The notes under the pieces were generated by a model that had not been told where the DNA came from, did not search any database, and was given only the letters and a program-made list of their open reading frames with translations. Shown in pieces: positions 14,249 to 16,452 of a stretch of DNA of 16,452 bases (the first letter of the stretch is position 1; every line of letters starts with the position of its first letter). The DNA comes from a bacterium (GTDB taxonomy: Bacteria > Patescibacteriota > Minisyncoccia > Phycocordibacterales > UBA918), in assembly GCA_002710785.1 (NCBI GenBank), contig PAMC01000002.1, positions 13,859 through 30,310 on the forward strand, written 5' to 3'. A program made the translations under genes and the position numbers.

Positions 14249-14565
14249 GCCAGCTGCAGATTTAAGCTTATAATGAAACCATGTTTCATTACGTTTATCT
14301 CATACAGCACACTGATACGAAAGAGAAGTATCTCGGTCGTACCGATGATTTGACGCAACGCCTCAAAGAGCACAACGCTCGAGGTAAAAAGGCGACAACG
14401 CGTAACTCACAAGGTGAGTGGGTATACGTCTACGCTGAGGCGTTTCGTCACAAACAAGACGCGATTAATCGAGAATCGCAACTTAAAAATCATGGTGCTG
14501 GTAAACGCGAATTGTTCAAACGACTCGAAAATAGTCTTGTTTGAAAGCTTAAATCTGCAGCTGGC
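14249..14565 (+). other. Intervening sequence near 23S helix 63 consisting of a GIY-YIG gene
   Basis: The insertion lies between GTAACTTCGGGATAAGGCC and CGACTGTTTAGCAAAAACACAG, the variable helix 63 region. The arms 14249-14269 and 14545-14565 form a perfect 21-bp inverted repeat. Only 11 bases separate the left arm from the start codon, and the stop codon abuts the right arm, so there is no room for a ribozyme core. It is therefore a hairpin-borne gene, not a group I intron. Confidence 0.85.
14281..14544 (+). CDS. Small GIY-YIG nuclease within 23S rRNA
   Basis: The 87-residue protein is a single GIY-YIG domain of the YhbQ/UvrC-N type. YVY (4-6) and YLG (17-19) form the signature strands, R20 and R27 with H31 lie on the following helix (GRTDDLTQRLKEH), and E65 in the NRESQLKN helix is the expected metal-binding glutamate. 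All catalytic positions look intact and the length equals that of stand-alone family members. No separate DNA-binding domain is present, unlike phage homing enzymes such as I-TevI. A perfect TATAAT (14269-14274) lies six bases before the ATG, so it might also be made as a leaderless mRNA; no -35 is seen. By analogy it could spread its own insertion by cutting intron-less 23S genes, but that is inference. Confidence 0.9.
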   Translation: MFHYVYLIQHTDTKEKYLGRTDDLTQRLKEHNARGKKATTRNSQGEWVYVYAEAFRHKQDAINRESQLKNHGAGKRELFKRLENSLV

Positions 14566-15014
14566 CGCAGCGAAAGATTTCCTGGCGACTGTTTAGCAAA
14601 AACACAGCTCCCTGCGAACTCGCAAGAGGATGTATAGGGGGTGACGCCTGACCAATGCCGGAAGGTTAAGTACGGATGGTCTAATGATCTTCGGATTGTT
14701 AGGCTGGGCTGTATAAGCCCCGGTCAATGTCAGCGATAACTATAATCGTTCTAAGGTAGCGCAATTCCTTGTCGGGTAAGAGAACTGCCCGATTCTGCAG
14801 CGATGCAGTCTAGCTATCCCTACCTTAGGTAACGAGCTAAACAGAAGAGATAGCAAAACCGGCTATAACGGTGAATCCCGACTAGAGGGTCTATAATCAA
14901 GGTATAGACAATGCTCTAAGGGCGATACCGTGGGAAGTCGGTGCGAAATTGCGAAGCAATTTCGCACTTGACCCCGTAACGACTGACGTCACCGCCGTAC
15001 AGCGGTGACCGAGA

Positions 15015-15023
15015 TGGTACACT
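15015..15023 (+). promoter_or_regulatory. Putative extended -10 for the LAGLIDADG gene
   Basis: TGG-TACACT lies seven bases before the ATG at 15031, the same layout as at 7493-7509. This would let the endonuclease be made as a leaderless mRNA. There is no evident -35. Confidence 0.4.
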
Positions 15024-15030
15024 AGTAGTA

Positions 15031-15516
15031 ATGCGTACCATCACACGCCGGCTCTCAACAGAGAGAAATGTGTACGAATATATCTCCGGATATACCGACG
15101 GAGAGGGATGTTTCAGTGTTTCGTTTTTAAAACGCGCGAAGCTTACTATCGGGATCGAAACGAGACCGAGCTTCAGCGTGAGTCAAAACGAAGACCGAGC
15201 TGAGGTTTTGTACCTAATGCAAGAGCACTTCAAGTGCGGGCATATGCGACGAGACTACTCAGACAAAACCCTGAAATACGAAGTCCGCAAGTTAACTGAC
15301 TTGTGTGACATCATTATCCCTCACTTTGTGCAGTACCCCATGCTTTCGGGTAAGCAAGTAGACTTTGAGCATTTCGCTCGGGTTTGTATGCTCATGAAAG
15401 ATGGTGGCCACCACACAAAACCTGGTTTGTGCAAAATAGTGCACGAAGCATTCCAGATGAATCCAAGCGGTAAGCGGAAATATCGCAAGCAAGATTTGCT
15501 TGCTCTGTTGAGATGA
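15031..15516 (+). CDS. LAGLIDADG homing endonuclease in the L1951 intron
   Basis: The protein has 161 residues with one LAGLIDADG motif, YISGYTDGEGCF (17-28), containing the catalytic acidic residue D23. One motif and this length predict a homodimeric enzyme like I-CreI. The basic N-terminus (MRTITRRLS) and C-terminus (KRKYRKQ) fit DNA binding. The gene sits between the two P7 strands, i.e. in the P8 region, and its TGA (15514-15516) overlaps the first base of the S element AAGATATAGTC. Upstream, TGG-TACACT (15015-15023) is an extended -10 seven bases before the ATG, suggesting a leaderless message independent of rRNA transcription. It likely cuts intron-less 23S genes around position 1951 and so spreads the intron. 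Confidence 0.93.
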   Translation: MRTITRRLSTERNVYEYISGYTDGEGCFSVSFLKRAKLTIGIETRPSFSVSQNEDRAEVLYLMQEHFKCGHMRRDYSDKTLKYEVRKLTDLCDIIIPHFVQYPMLSGKQVDFEHFARVCMLMKDGGHHTKPGLCKIVHEAFQMNPSGKRKYRKQDLLALLR

Positions 15517-16221
15517 AGATATAGTCTGTGCCTCTAGTAATAGGGGATTACATCAGATGTCGTTCCATATAATTTGGATTCGCATTCGGTTAGAACATGA
15601 AGTTCCGACGTGCACGAATGGCGTAACGACTGGGAAACTGTCTCAAGGACCTGCTCGGTGAAAATACAATAGGGGTAAAGATGCCCCTTACCTGCAGTTA
15701 GACGAAAAGACCCCAGGAGCTTTACTGTAGTTTCGTATTGGGGCTATTGAATTAATGCGTAGCATAGTGGGGAGACTTTGAAGCGGGCTTTCGGGTACCG
15801 TGGAGTCGCCAGTGAAATACCCATCTTTATTTTGGTAGTCTCTAACCCGGCGGGCAAAACCCGTCAGGAACAGTGCGTGGCAGGCAGTTTAAGTGGGGCG
15901 CTTCCCTCCTAAAGAGTAACGGAGGGGTTCCAAGGTCAACTAGGCGCGAATGGAAACCGTGCCGATAGTGTAATGGCAAAAGTTGGCTTGACTGCAAGGC
16001 GTAGGTGCCGCGCAGACACGAAAGTGGGACATAGTGAACCGATGGTTGGCTTTAGATGCCGCCGGAGATTACCCGATAAAAGTTACCCTGGGGATAACAG
16101 GCTAGTCGTGCCCAAGCGTCCATAGCGACGGCACGGTTCGGCACCTCGATGTCGGCTCGACTTATCCTGGGGCTGGAGCAGGTCCCAAGGGTTTGGCTGT
16201 TCGCCAATTAAAAAGTCACGC

Positions 16222-16255
<34 letters not shown>

Positions 16256-16381
16256 CTCCTATCTACTGCAGGCGTCGATACTTGACGAGAGTTGCCCCTA
16301 GTACGAGAGGACCGGGGTGAACGAACCTCTGGTCTACCAGCTGTCACGCCAGTGGCACCGCTGGGTAGCTATGTTCGGAAC

Positions 16382-16414
<33 letters not shown>

Positions 16415-16452
16415 GCCTTGAAGATTAGGTATCATTAAGTCTCCTGAGAGAT

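Larger units (their letters stand above)
14778..15599 (+). other. Group I intron in 23S rRNA at site L1951
   Basis: The 5' exon ends TCGGGT (14777) and pairs with the internal guide GCCCGA about nine bases in, placing the required U-G pair at the splice site. The 3' exon resumes AAGTTCCGACGTGCACG after the terminal guanosine at 15599. By E. coli numbering the junction follows U1951, a known group I site. The core has the P7 strands GACTA (14880-14884, in CGACTAGAGGG) and TAGTC (15522-15526, in AAGATATAGTC), the hallmark R and S elements. Hairpins 14941-14967 (12 bp) and 14988-15009 (8 bp) precede the internal gene. Length 822 bases. Confidence 0.9.

Noticed and set aside
14249..14565. Group I intron around the GIY-YIG gene
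   Set aside because: Fewer than 35 non-coding bases each side and all in one perfect stem; no P3-P8 core possible.

Overview
The window looks like a chromosomal piece of a Candidate Phyla Radiation (Patescibacteria, Parcubacteria-like) bacterium. The signs are a secreted acidic surface protein with a peptidoglycan-binding-like domain, an ftsK / small Ig-like membrane protein / recA cluster, start sites that almost all lack a Shine-Dalgarno sequence, several apparently leaderless genes, and a 23S rRNA gene loaded with insertions. Taxonomy is inferred from gene content only.

Left part (1-11170), protein genes. After the tail of a plus-strand gene (1-90) and a shared bidirectional terminator, a minus-strand operon runs ftsK -> Ig-like membrane protein -> recA, with overlapping or nearly overlapping ends. 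Divergent from it is a winged-helix regulator (4027-4734) whose promoter is overlapped by a perfect inverted repeat, suggesting autoregulation. A 620-base region without genes holds a promoter, a 16-bp stem-loop and palindromes. It leads into a large secreted acidic surface protein (5358-7364). Next come a 34-residue membrane microprotein and a DUF1360-like membrane protein, then rplJ-rplL behind a recognisable L10-type autoregulatory leader, a helix-turn-helix/degenerate nucleotidyltransferase protein, and a five-helix membrane protein of the mechanosensitive-channel TM-helix family. Strong intrinsic terminators separate the units.

Right part (11171-16452), rRNA. A good promoter (11226-11253) starts a transcript with no 16S gene. 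About 930 bases of densely hairpinned leader precede a 23S rRNA that runs off the end of the window. The 23S is interrupted by four elements: a ~70-nt stem insertion near the 5' domain; an insertion in helix 45, bounded by a 19-bp perfect stem, that contains a 37-codon membrane microprotein ORF with the only consensus Shine-Dalgarno in the window; an insertion near helix 63, bounded by a 21-bp stem, consisting almost entirely of a GIY-YIG nuclease gene; and an 822-nt group I intron at the known site L1951 with a LAGLIDADG endonuclease gene between the two strands of its P7 helix.

The most novel-looking items are the protein genes carried in rRNA helix insertions that are not introns (helices 45 and 63), and the long structured leader of an unlinked 23S gene. 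They suggest a ribosomal RNA that is spliced at one site and probably fragmented or trimmed at others, while its precursor doubles as a carrier for small genes.
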